Assembly: GCA_002245135.1 (NCBI GenBank)
Contig: NGBS01000326.1
Span: forward strand, 1 to 64,000
Source of the DNA: Proteromonas lacertae
Lineage: Eukaryota > Sar > Bigyra > Opalinata > Proteromonadidae
Length of the DNA: 64,000 nt
Reading direction: 5' to 3'
Positions within the stretch are counted from its first letter, which is position 1, and each line of letters begins with the position of its first letter. A program made the translations under genes and the position numbers. The notes beneath the pieces were generated by a model. It was not told the origin of the DNA. It ran no database searches and saw nothing but the letters and a program-made list of their open reading frames with translations. Positions 13,462 through 23,815 of the stretch are shown one piece after another.

Positions 13462-16400
13462 ATGTTGTATTTGATAGATAAAGTGTTATATGCTAAATTA
13501 GCGCATGATATGAAAGTATTTGAATTAATTTATTTTTATTAGGAGAAAGAGAGAATAGATAGGAAGTGTTAATGAGTTAGATTTAGTTGTAGAATATGAA
13601 AATGATATTCAAAAGTTGAAAGTGTTTAATGTATGTGAAATAAAAGAGAAGCAAATATTAAAATTGTTAGAGAATAACTCCTTTATGTCAGATTATTGTT
13701 CCTCCTTCATTTGCCGATGTAGAATGTATGATATGAATGATTATGGTGAATATATGATATATTGCAGAGAATATTACAGTAGAGACTTGAAAGAGATAAT
13801 TCAACATAAATCCTTTTCAAATCATGAAATATGTGTTATAATAAGTTTCAATATGTGATGATGTAATGGTATTTAGTGAATATGAGATTGTAGTTGGTAA
13901 TTTGAAGAGTAGTAATGTGATATATGAAGAGAATGGTGTTTTAAAGTTATGTGATTTATTGTTGAATGAATTGAGAAAAGAAGAAGATATGAGAATATAT
14001 GATATGAATTTTAAGAGCCCAGAAGAGTTGAATGGATTAGAAATGAATGAGAGAAGTGTAATTTGGTCAATTGGTTGTATTTTATATGAAATGATTTATA
14101 AGAAATTACCATTTAATGAAGATGATAATATGTTTAAAACAAGAGAGAATATTGTGAGATGTAAATACAATTATGATGTAGAATGTGATGATGTGATGAA
14201 AGAGATGATATGTAGAATGTTGAAAGTGAAGAATGAAGATAGAATGAGTTTGAAAGAGTTGAAGAAAGAAATGATAAAAATGAGTGAAATATTGAGAGAT
14301 AAAGATAATAATGTAATGATATGTGAAGAAAGAAAAGAGTTCTTATTCAATAATGATAATGCAATTATAAAATTTCCAATAGTTTATCCATCAAAATATT
14401 ATATTGAAAGTGAAAAAAGAGAAGTGATTAGAGATGATATGATAGAATCCTACAATAGTCAACCAAACGAAAGAATATTGTCAATATTATTGATGATGAA
14501 ATTATTTAAAGAAGAGAAATCAATTCATGATAAATTGAAATTTCAAATACACCACAAATGTAAAAGATGTGAAGAATGTAATTTAGATGAGATGATATTT
14601 AAAATAGAAAGTAGTTATTTAGATGAAGAAATTATTCAAATATATTCTAGTTGTATATGTTTCTGTGAAGAAGGAATGAGCTATTTTTTTAGAATATTGA
14701 GAATAATCAATCCAACTTTAATATTTTGTATGATTTTAATAATTATGATTTATTTAGATTTTATTCACATACCAATTATTCGTCAGTCATTGTTTGTATC
14801 ATATTTGACTGGATTATCAAATCTACAAACATTAGATTTATCAAATTGTAATCTTACTTCCTATTTCATTGAATTATTTGTTAAATCAATTCCATTGATG
14901 AAATTGAAATATGTAAATCTTTCATGTATTTATAATGATATTGTTATTTTATGAAATAGCTAATCCAATTGGTGTGAAAGGATTTAAATTGTTACTTCCA
15001 TATTTGAATTTATTAATCAACGAAAATAATGAATTGAATCTTGAAGGAATGAATTTAAATGATGAATGTATGATATTATTATCATCAGAGTTATATAAAT
15101 ATCCACATCTTAGGGAAATATATATTAGATACAACAGAAACATTCATTCTCAAGGATTAAAAGCATTATTTTCTAAATTTCCAAATATATATTGTGATGT
15201 TTGTAAAGAATTACTGATTGATAAAGACATTCCTGAATTAGTCAAATATATAAACCAATACAATGAATTAGATCTGATTAATTCAGAAATAGATGATGAT
15301 ATTTTCAAAACATTCATTTCATTAAGATCAAATGAATTGAAAGAAATAAATGGATTAGATTTGAGTTGTATAATTTGATATTTTCATAATATTTAGATAA
15401 TGAATTAACACATAAAAGTATAGAAATACTGATAAACAATCTATCATCATTACCGAATCTTAAATATCTCAAATTATATGGAAATGAGATAGGAGATGAA
15501 GGAATGAAAATATTATCTCCACATTTACATTTATTAGAAGATTATGATAATAAATACTATTCTGATTATATTCTTTTAAATATAGCAGAAATAGGATTAT
15601 CTTCAACTGGATTAAAGTATGTATTTGATGGTTTAAAGATTATTCAAGACAAATACAGAAGAGAAGGTTCTAGTGAATATTACTATGATGATGAAGATTA
15701 TGGAGATGAAGATTTTATTTCACTTAATATTAGTAATAATAATATTGATTCAGATGGAATAGAATAAATGATAAATTATATGAAAGAGAATGATATTATT
15801 AAAGAATTGAATATTCAAAGTATATTTATAGTAGTTTTTAATTGGTTTAATGATAATCCAATTGGTAATGCTGGATTTAAGCTATTAATAAACAATTTGA
15901 ATGTTATCAATAAGTGGAATAGATTAGATTTCAGTAATATCTCAATAGATGATGAGAGTGTAATATTATTGTCTAACAATTTAGATTCATTTTCTAATTG
16001 CGGCATAATAGATTTAAATGGAAATAATGTCAATATAAATGGATTAAAAGCAATTTGTTCCAAATCATTAGAAAAAGAAGAATATCCATTTATAAAAATG
16101 AAATATTCCTTAATGACAAAAGAAGAATTTGAATATTATTTGGATTATTGTATTAAAAAGAAAAGAAAAGACTATAAAGAGTATGATTTTTCCAGTATAT
16201 TATCTGTGTTTATAATGAAATAGATTTAAATGTGAATGATTCTCACATTTCATTAATAAAACAGATTAATTATGAAGAACTTTATTTATCCAATAACAAG
16301 ATTACTTCTAATGGATTAAAAGAATTAACAGGTTCTTTTCCAGAAAATGTTAAATATATCTCAATATATAATAATCCAATTGGAGATGATGGGATAGAGA

Positions 16401-16782
16401 TAATATGTAAATATTTAGATAAATTCATCGGATATTCGTCATTAAACATCTCAAGTATTTAAAATTCTCTATTCTATTCTATATAGATATTGGAATGAGT
16501 GAAAAAGGATTGAAGATGTTAATAGAAAGATTAAAAGATTATAGACCATTGACAGATCTATCAATAACAGAATTAGATGAAAGTGAATTAAGATTAATGA
16601 AAGAGAACAAAGAAGTATTTGAAGATTTAAAAGAATTATCAATAACATTAAAAGAAGATATAGAAAAATCAGAATTAAAATCATTTTTAGAAACATTTAC
16701 ATTCATAGAAGTAATAGAATTAGATGGGATAGAAGAAGAAGAAAAGAAAGAATTATCAAAAGAATATTGGAATGTTAAATAA
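13462..16782 (+). pseudogene. Pseudokinase-LRR protein, copy 1 (disrupted)
   Basis: Start MLYLIDKVLYAKLAHDMK, a 27-nt intron, then a kinase-like domain in which the HRD catalytic loop is replaced by VGNLKSSN and DFG by DLL; SPEE and the W.IGCILYEM segment of the C-lobe remain. A (Y/W)IYLDFIH-type segment is removed as a 30-nt intron, and leucine-rich repeats of ribonuclease-inhibitor type follow (L.LS.NPIG..G...L), with phase-1 introns cutting most repeats right after LS. The last exon ends LSKEYWNVK at 16782. Lesions relative to the sister copies: an extra base near 13560, an extra base near 13845, and a TAA in place of a Tyr codon near 15765. Not translatable as it stands. Confidence 0.8.
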
Positions 16783-17068
16783 TTCAATTATTACTTGATT
16801 TACTCTATTATTCTTTTATATGTTAATAATTATGTGAATGTTTATCATACTATACATATTTTCATATTTTTTTGTTTTAATTGATTTTAAATGCTTTCTA
16901 TGTTGTTTTGATGAATTAATTCAAAATACATTTTCAAACCATCATCAAGCCTATTTCATTTTCATTTTGATTTTAAATATAATGATGAAACAGGCTGTAA
17001 TCTTCAATATGTTCAATTTGATATGAAGTAATTGGGTGATATGTTTTAGCAATAAATACAACAAGATA

Positions 17069-18210
17069 TTAAATAACAAAATAATTATATTCAGGTAATA
17101 GATTTCTATCATCAGTCTTTCTTGAAGTATAAATCTCAGTATCTTGTGACAAATACCTCTTCAAATACTCTTCAAGCATATTCATCATATATTCATTTAA
17201 AATTCTAAGTCTTAGTGGTAAAACATGATTGAAACATTCATTAAAATACACATCCATTCCATTAATAGAATAAAACTGATAATCTTCCAGTAAAATCAAT
17301 ATGTCTTTTGTAGAATTTTTCATCACTTACATTTTCTATTTTCTATTTCTTTTTCAACATTTTCATTCTATTAAATAGTAAATATTCTTTTAGTGTTATT
17401 TTGCTTATTATATATATAATTTTATCTTTTACAACAGTAAACCTTATTTCAAATTCGTATTTAAAAGATAGTAATATTGTATAACAACCATCTTTTACAT
17501 CTAATTTTTCTACATTAGAAATACTTCTTTTGTAATTATATCCAACAACTGCTGGTATAGAAAAATCTACGTATCTGAAATAAAAGTCAATATTGGATGA
17601 ACAAATATCTTCTACTGATATATGGTCATAAGCAATCGCAAACTTTATTCTATCTCATCTTTCTCTAACTCGTTCCTCATACTTAACTTTCAAAAATTGA
17701 AGAATTTGCTGAAAATTGGAATTACCAATAACTAAAAAGTCGATTTTACCTATTATACCTGAATTAGTATTCATAGCTACTTCAATTATTTCTTGAATCA
17801 TAACTAGCCCTATGTATGCATAATCATCAAATTTTCTATAATATTTTATTATATTTCCATATAAATACATGTTATTATTTTCTTTTACTAATTCTTTTCT
17901 TCCAAAATTACAGCTATTTTCTGTGTTTGTCGCTTCATCAATTATAATTATGTCGTTAATGCTTTCATTGTTATTATTTGGTGTTATACAGCTGCTTAAA
18001 CATTAATTAGCACCTTTATTCATAGAGTGGTTTTCATATCTCTTATGATATACAACATTGTCCAATACATGAGACTCCTCTATATATTATAATAATATTG
18101 ATTTAATGAAAAAATGATTGAATTTTACAGTATAAAGTGATTGAAATATTATGAAAATGAGTAATAAGAATACTTACTACGGTTGAATTCGTATGCATAC
18201 AATTGCCCAT
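17069..18210 (-). pseudogene. Second MGNC-family gene, disrupted
   Basis: Diverged paralogue of the gene at 11764-13000: start MGNCMHTNST at 18210, shared DVKDGCYTILLSFK / FEIRFTVVKDK region near 17450, shared TEIYTSRK, and a PEYNYFVI end. It carries an in-frame TAG near 17355 and frame changes near 17655 and 17320, so it cannot make a full product. An AAGTTTGGCTTG element lies 42 nt before the ATG, as for the sister gene. The two family members flank pseudokinase-LRR copy 1. Confidence 0.65.
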
Positions 18211-18251
18211 TCTTCTGTCACTATTTTAAAGTAAAAAAATTGAAAATTTAG

Positions 18252-18263
18252 CAAGCCAAACTT
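18252..18263 (-). promoter_or_regulatory. AAGTTTGGCTTG promoter-like element
   Basis: One-base variant of the AAGCTTGGCTTG element, 42 nt before the MGNC start at 18210, at nearly the same distance as in the paralogue. Confidence 0.5.
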
Positions 18264-18369
18264 GAACTTTCAATTGTATTTTGCAACAACTCCAAATAAC
18301 GAATAAATATTAAAAATTATCTATTTTTCTACCTATTTTTCATGATATCTATTGTCCATCTTCATTTCT

Positions 18370-19422
18370 TCAAATCCATATGTCAAAGCAGCTGTAACTT
18401 ACAAAACATGTTCCAATTATGAAATAGAAGCTCAAATGTAAGTCATATAAATATACTGAGCAAATACAAGACAATATGATTGAAATTGCAGCAGCAAATA
18501 ATTTCAGAAGATTATCAGCATACTTAATCACAATTGCCACAAGAATACCACTTGTAATCCTAATAAAGATGCATGCCCAAGTCTATTGAATAAAGTAAAT
18601 ACCAAATAAATACCCATATAGTGTAAGCATTAAAGAATCCTTTTTGAATGAGAATATTTGACGAAGTATAAGACATTTCAATAACGCACAATAATAAACT
18701 CCATATTGACAATTGTATATTTTTAACCCAAATCGAAGAATTCTTTCCTTTTAATATCTTCTCAAAATATACTCCTGCAAATGCTGATGTTAAACAAGAA
18801 ATCATTACACATATAAAACCTAACCAAAAATCATTATTTGCTGATGATGTTGAACTTTCTATTAATAATAATTAAATATATATAATATTTATCATACTTG
18901 TAGGCTGAACTAATATCATTCCAAGTGGTAATATTAATATACTTATCCATTGAATAAATGTGATTGTTTTATTCAAAATACAGATTGAAAAAAAAGCTGT
19001 AACTATAATTCTCCCTTGTGTTAGGATTTGATAGGTCGCTGCATTTAATAATTTCAAGGAGATATATCTATTTATATATAAAATTGTGAAATAAAATATA
19101 CATTAAATAATTTTGAATAGTATACAAACCAGCTGGAATTAATAATAACAGAGTGTCGCACTTTTTATCAATTATTTCATTTTGTATTATTTCACATACC
19201 TTTGAAGCACTTCTTGTTTGAATCAATAATGCCACCAAACAAGTTAACAATTTTCCAAATTCTGTTAATACAATTGCAGTGGATGGAAGAAATTTCTCTC
19301 CTGGTAGCTTTTGAGCATAATTAATGACAAGAGACTATTAAAAAAATAACAATGTCGTGTACTTGAACTGTTGTCCAAACAACAATGCAAATTAGTGATG
19401 CCAATTTTATGCTCAAAGCCAT
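18370..19422 (-). CDS. Nucleotide-sugar transporter, SLC35A family
   Basis: About 300 residues with ten or so hydrophobic helices, built from exons joined by 28-45 nt introns (the first after WTTVQ at 19363). Family landmarks are visible: LTEFGKLLTC early, PAGLYTIQNYL near the middle followed by AATYQ(I)LTQGRI, a QWISILILPLGMILVQ helix, then AGVYFEKILK, and near the end VIKYADNLLK. These match SLC35A-type Golgi/ER antiporters that bring UDP-sugars or CMP-sialic acid into the lumen in exchange for nucleoside monophosphate; the exact sugar cannot be read from sequence. It shares a short divergent promoter region with the lipidated protein at 19524. The C-terminal end (stop at 18372) could change if a further intron exists. 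Confidence 0.85.
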
Positions 19423-19448
19423 TTTGTTTTAAATCATAAAATTATAGA

Positions 19449-19460
19449 AAGCTTGGCTTG
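19449..19460 (+). promoter_or_regulatory. AAGCTTGGCTTG element in a divergent promoter
   Basis: Lies between the minus-strand transporter start (19422, 27 nt away) and the plus-strand MGCC protein start (19524, 64 nt away). Only 101 bp separate the two starts, so it probably serves one or both. Confidence 0.55.
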
Positions 19461-19523
19461 TGCTTCTTTATTCAGTTATTTTATAAATTCTATTGCTATA
19501 GTTGGATTTAATAGATATAAATT

Positions 19524-19844
19524 ATGGGATGTTGTAGTTCAAAAGCTAAGACCACTCCGATAGTGGTGAAACCTAGAGTTGTATGCTGTTTGATACTTAT
19601 TCTGTTATAGAGTAGTAAAGATAATGATTTACAAAACTCAAATAAAAGTAATCAAGGAAGTGTAAGAGGGAGTGTTAAAGAAAGTGTTAAAGGAAGTCTT
19701 CACAATAGTATTAATGTAGCTGAATATAGAAGGAAAGTATCAATGAAGTTAGTCCAACACAATACTGTTGGAGTTTCTCCTCAGCTAAAATCCAGATCAC
19801 AAAGAGAACATCTAAAACAAATTGATGAAAATTTAAAGGATTAA
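19524..19844 (+). CDS. Small dually lipidated (MGCCSSK) protein
   Basis: Two exons, 19524-19580 and 19611-19844, around a 30-nt GTATGC...TAG intron, give a 96-residue protein. MGCCSSK is a strong N-myristoylation site with adjacent palmitoylatable cysteines, as in many membrane-anchored signalling adaptors. The rest is Ser/Asn/Lys-rich with a repeated GS(V)(R/K).S pattern and a basic C-terminal half. No known domain. It is transcribed away from the nucleotide-sugar transporter, sharing a 101-bp promoter region that contains the AAGCTTGGCTTG element. Function unknown; a peripheral plasma-membrane protein is the likely location. Confidence 0.75.
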
Positions 19845-19904
19845 ATAGAATAGTAGTAAATAGTCTTTTAATGCATGTAAATTATATATAAATATTTATT
19901 ATAT

Positions 19905-21328
19905 TTATAAGTGCAACTGACACCAATCTCTATTTGTCTTTAATAAGTGAGTAAAAGTCTGTACTGTGTTATCAAATGCGTTATTCTTATCTATACTAAA
20001 ACTTGTGATTTGTTTCATCTTCAAAACTGAAGTACAAATGATTTTAACTCCTTCATTTCCTAATCCAATATCTAATTATTATAAAAACAAATCAAAATTA
20101 TACTACTCAGATGTAATTCAGTAATAGATGGACAGGATTCAATCATTTGTGCTAATACACTCGCATTCTGAGCTCCAACTTCTAAAACTTCAGTTTTTTT
20201 CAATTCAATTCCTATTTTTTCTAAAATAGTCTGTTTCTTTCTATTTTCTATCGAAAATACCCTCAGATATGGAAATTGCGGAATAATTCGAGCTAGGCCA
20301 AATATTCCATCACCTCCTAAGGCATGTTCCACTATAATAATTGAAATAATAATATTTATATAAAAATACAGGATATTCTTAATTCGTTACAACTTTCATA
20401 TGCTTGTCTTTCTATTATATCATCAACTTCAGGAATTCCAGCAAAATCTATAAATTTAAAATATAATAGAAATATATTATTTTTTCTATACCATGTAAAT
20501 ACTGATCCTGTATATAAGAAGATTCCAACAGTTGATCTACAGTCACTCTTTCCATTGGATGTGGAGTTAAGCACAGTTTAATAATATCTGTTAATTCACT
20601 ACTATATTTACTATTTGTATCATCACTTATTAATAAAACATCAGGGTTAAATATATATGAATATAAATCTTCAACTGTTGAAAATGGTGGTGTTAATGTA
20701 GTTAACTGGTATAATATCACTCCGATTGACCACACATCACTTGTTGATGAATATTCTAATCCATCGTATAATTCTGGTGCTTTAAAACCATTTTTACCTA
20801 TATTGCAGGAGAAATTATAATCTAAATAAGCATTATTATTAGATCTTGATATTAAAACAGTTGATAAAGATATAGCACCATGATATTTGGATCTTTTGTG
20901 ATTTGGACGTAGGGCTGTTAATATTTGGAATAGCCATCGCTTGATATCTCTTTCTGGAAATAGACTCCATGTCTTTCTATTCTTTATTACCAATGATTCT
21001 AGTGAATCTTCAAAATAATCAGTGATTGTTACTAAATATGTAAAATATTGCAATGTTTGCACTATGTGAACATTATATTTGGTTTTTGGATAGTATATAA
21101 CCTATTACACACTATATTGTGAATAAATACAGAGTCTGTGTGAGATATAAACGCTTTTGCATTTAATGTACTTAAACAAGGTAATATACGCATAAAATAT
21201 TTCTTCTTTTCCTTTATATTCTCAATTGTGTAACAGGCTGACACTCCACTACTTTTGACCTTTCCTGTCAATTTATATTCCTTTAGCTTTTCTTGAAACA
21301 TTCTCTCCATCAATGATTGTTTCACCAT
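19905..21328 (-). CDS. Pseudokinase with C-terminal leucine-rich repeats (intact)
   Basis: Exons join through introns of 47 nt (after HNIV), about 44 nt (near 20500), about 38 nt and 32 nt (near 20080), all GTA...TAG, giving one open frame to TAA at 19905. The kinase-like domain has FKAPELYDG, SDVWSIGVILYQL and a PMERVTV(D) C-lobe. However, HRDLKxxN is replaced by YHGAISLSTVL and DFG by DYNFS, and no clear glycine loop is present, so it should not catalyse phosphotransfer. Short ribonuclease-inhibitor-type LRRs follow (LHLSS, GLGNEGVKII), again with a phase-1 intron right after LS. This is the same architecture as the four damaged copies elsewhere, but in a divergent and undamaged single gene. 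It faces the PH-kinase gene across a 120-bp promoter. Confidence 0.75.
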
Positions 21329-21353
21329 TTCTTTAAAAATAAAACAAATATCA

Positions 21354-21365
21354 AAGCTTGGCTTG
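21354..21365 (+). promoter_or_regulatory. AAGCTTGGCTTG element in a divergent promoter
   Basis: Lies between the minus-strand pseudokinase start (21328) and the plus-strand PH-kinase start (21449), 26 and 84 nt from them. Same 12-mer as at 19449. Confidence 0.55.
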
Positions 21366-21448
21366 AAGTGGTATTTTCGTTTTATATTATTTGTCTTTAT
21401 TCTATCTCTCCTAATAAGTAAAATAGATCAAATATAATCAAAAACAAA

Positions 21449-23815
21449 ATGGAATCAACAGCAGATGATAATAGTGATAAGCCAGTTCATGAAGGTTGGA
21501 TAAAAAAACAAGTATTGTTAAATCTATAGTTATTAAATAGGGAGACTTTTTAAAAACATGGAATGACAGGTATTTTAGATTGTATCCTGATTCTCTTCAT
21601 TATTTTTCATCGGAAACTTCTAAATCCTCAAAAGGTTTTATTTATCTCAAAGATATAACTGATATTCGTACAACTTCCTTTAAAGATAGAGATTATTGTC
21701 TTATAATTACATTATTAGTTGGTAATTCTTATTTATTGGCACTTAGATCCTCAGCTGAACAGAGAATATGGTTTCAACATATTTGGAAAACTCGTAATGC
21801 TGCAATTGCAGAAATAGGCAGACAAACCATGGAAACAGATGAAGCAAAAAATATGAAAGTGTTCACAGCAGATGAAGTTCATTTATTATGTAAATCAATA
21901 GTCACAGCCAAGAGTGTAATTAGATTAAAAGATTCGTTAAAATTATTAAGAAATTGTGCAGATTATTTATCTCCAGATGAATTACTAGAGCAAAGGCAAC
22001 ATTTCACATCAGTTATTACACAAAGTCAAGCAAATTGTCCAGAGATATGGGATCATGGGTTAAAGAGATTAGCTGATCAAATATTCCACAGAATTAGTCC
22101 TGAGTATATAGAATCATTAAAGAAACACATTGAACAAGAGAAATTACATCCACATAAAAGAAACAGTGTAACAGGTAATTCAGTAGTAGCACAAATTGTC
22201 AATATTGAACAAATTTATAAATTTGGTAAAAGACTTGGCTCGGGTACATTCAGTACAGTTCATATAGGTCAAGACAAACGTACAGGTGAAAGATTTGCAA
22301 TAAAATGTATAAGAAAGTGTAAATTATCAAAAAATGATGTTTCTGCTTTAATCACTGAAGTAGATGTAATGATGAAATTAAAATCTCATCCAAATATCGT
22401 CAATTTTATGGGCTTCTATCAGGACACAAAATATTACTATTTAGTTCAAGAGCTATGTTTAGGTGGAGAATTATTCAATAGAATAGTGGAAAGGACTTAT
22501 TATAGTGAATATGAAGCTAAAGAAATAAGTAGAACATTAATCGCTACTTTAGGTTACTGTCATGCCTTAGGAATCGTTCATCGTGATTTAAAACCTGAGA
22601 ATATATTACTAGCTGATAGAGATGATGATTATTCATTAAAAGTAGCTGATTTTGGATTTGCAAGACAAGTTGCTTATCAAGATAACAATTTATTAAAAAC
22701 AAGTTGTGGATCACCAGGTTATGTTGCTCCAGAAATTCTACAGAATAAATTATACGGCAGTAGTGTAGATATGTGGAGTTTAGGAGTTATTATATATATA
22801 TTATTATGTGGATTTCCTCCATTTCATAATGATAATCAAGCAATATTATTTAATTTAATAAAGAAAGGAGAGTATAAATTTCCATCTCCCTATTGGGATC
22901 ATGTCAGTAAAAACGCTAAAGATTTTATCTCTCATTTATTAGTCGTTGATCCTGATGGAAGATATACAGCTAAACAAGCATTAGCTGATCAATGGTTAGC
23001 TCAAAATCCACCTGTTTTACCTGATGCTGATAGAAGAGATGGAATGAATAATAACACATCTTCAGGATTAGTTCAACAACAGCAACAACCTAATCTACAA
23101 TCAGCTGTACAGATGCTTGAACAATTCAATGCAAGGAGAAAATTAAAGGCAGGAATGAGAGCTGTAAGAACAGGAATAAGATTGAGAAAGTTATCAACTC
23201 CATTACAAAGTAGAAAACCAACAACTTCCAATATGGATGATAAGAAAGAAGATTCTTCCTCTACTTATATATCTACATTCTGGAAACGTATATATATTAT
23301 TATTTATTATTTTCTAAATAGTTGATACAACTAAATATCACATAGTAAGAAGTGCTCCAGATTTATTAACACCTTCAATTGGTAAATTACCAGCTGGTTC
23401 AAGGATTATAGTAGATGATGATATAATCAATATGTATGGTTGGTGGTTAAAACTATCAGTGATGTGTGCAATAAACTCAGGTGTTTCTGATCCTTCAAGT
23501 GCTTGGGTGATGGGTCAAGCTCCAGGACAATCTGTTTTATTTGAGAGAGAAATTGCATTGAAATATGAGAGTTTACTACCAAGTGATGATTTACATGCTG
23601 TTTATGAAGAACCTGTATTAGAAGGAGGAGTTCAAATAGGTCAGATTAATGGAGGAAAGACAATCTTAGGTGTAACAGTAGTTGATAATAAAGATGGAAA
23701 ATGGTTACAAGTGTTTGCCAATCAATTTGATAATGATCATGAAGGCTATACGATGATTAGTGATGTAAATGGGAAAGTATATTTTCACATGATAGAAAAT
23801 ATTGAAAGAAATTAA
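21449..23815 (+). CDS. PH-domain serine/threonine kinase of the CaMK group
   Basis: Three exons (21449-21511, 21541-23287, 23322-23815) add up to exactly 767 codons plus stop. A PH domain occupies residues ~15-110 (EGWIKKQGDF...WNDRYFRL, ending with RIWFQHIW). A helical linker follows, then a complete kinase domain at ~244-511: GSGTFSTVHIG glycine loop, AIKCIRK lysine, IVHRDLKPENILL, DFGFAR, a GSPGYVAPE activation segment and a WSLGVIIYILLCGFPPF C-lobe. This is an active CaMK-type enzyme, expected to be recruited by phosphoinositides. The C-terminal ~240 residues hold a Gln-rich linker, a basic segment resembling a calmodulin-binding helix, and a compact domain of unknown family encoded mostly by the last exon. 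That last exon is duplicated alone at 44951-45401. Confidence 0.9.

Larger units (their letters stand above)
12997..16985 (+). repeat. Duplicated block A, copy 1 (about 4 kb)
   Basis: Includes the 5' end of the MGNC gene, the gene-end fragment at 13301, the whole pseudokinase-LRR copy 1 and about 200 bp after it. Nearly the same block occurs in inverted orientation at about 38093-41980, and its LRR part and flanks again at 59775-63446. No transposase, reverse transcriptase or terminal inverted repeat is visible at the edges. Confidence 0.75.

Noticed and set aside
16539-16787. Minus-strand Ser/Asn-rich frame, also seen at 38265 and 59980
   Set aside because: Antisense shadow of the last LRR-family exon; conserved only because the sense strand is.
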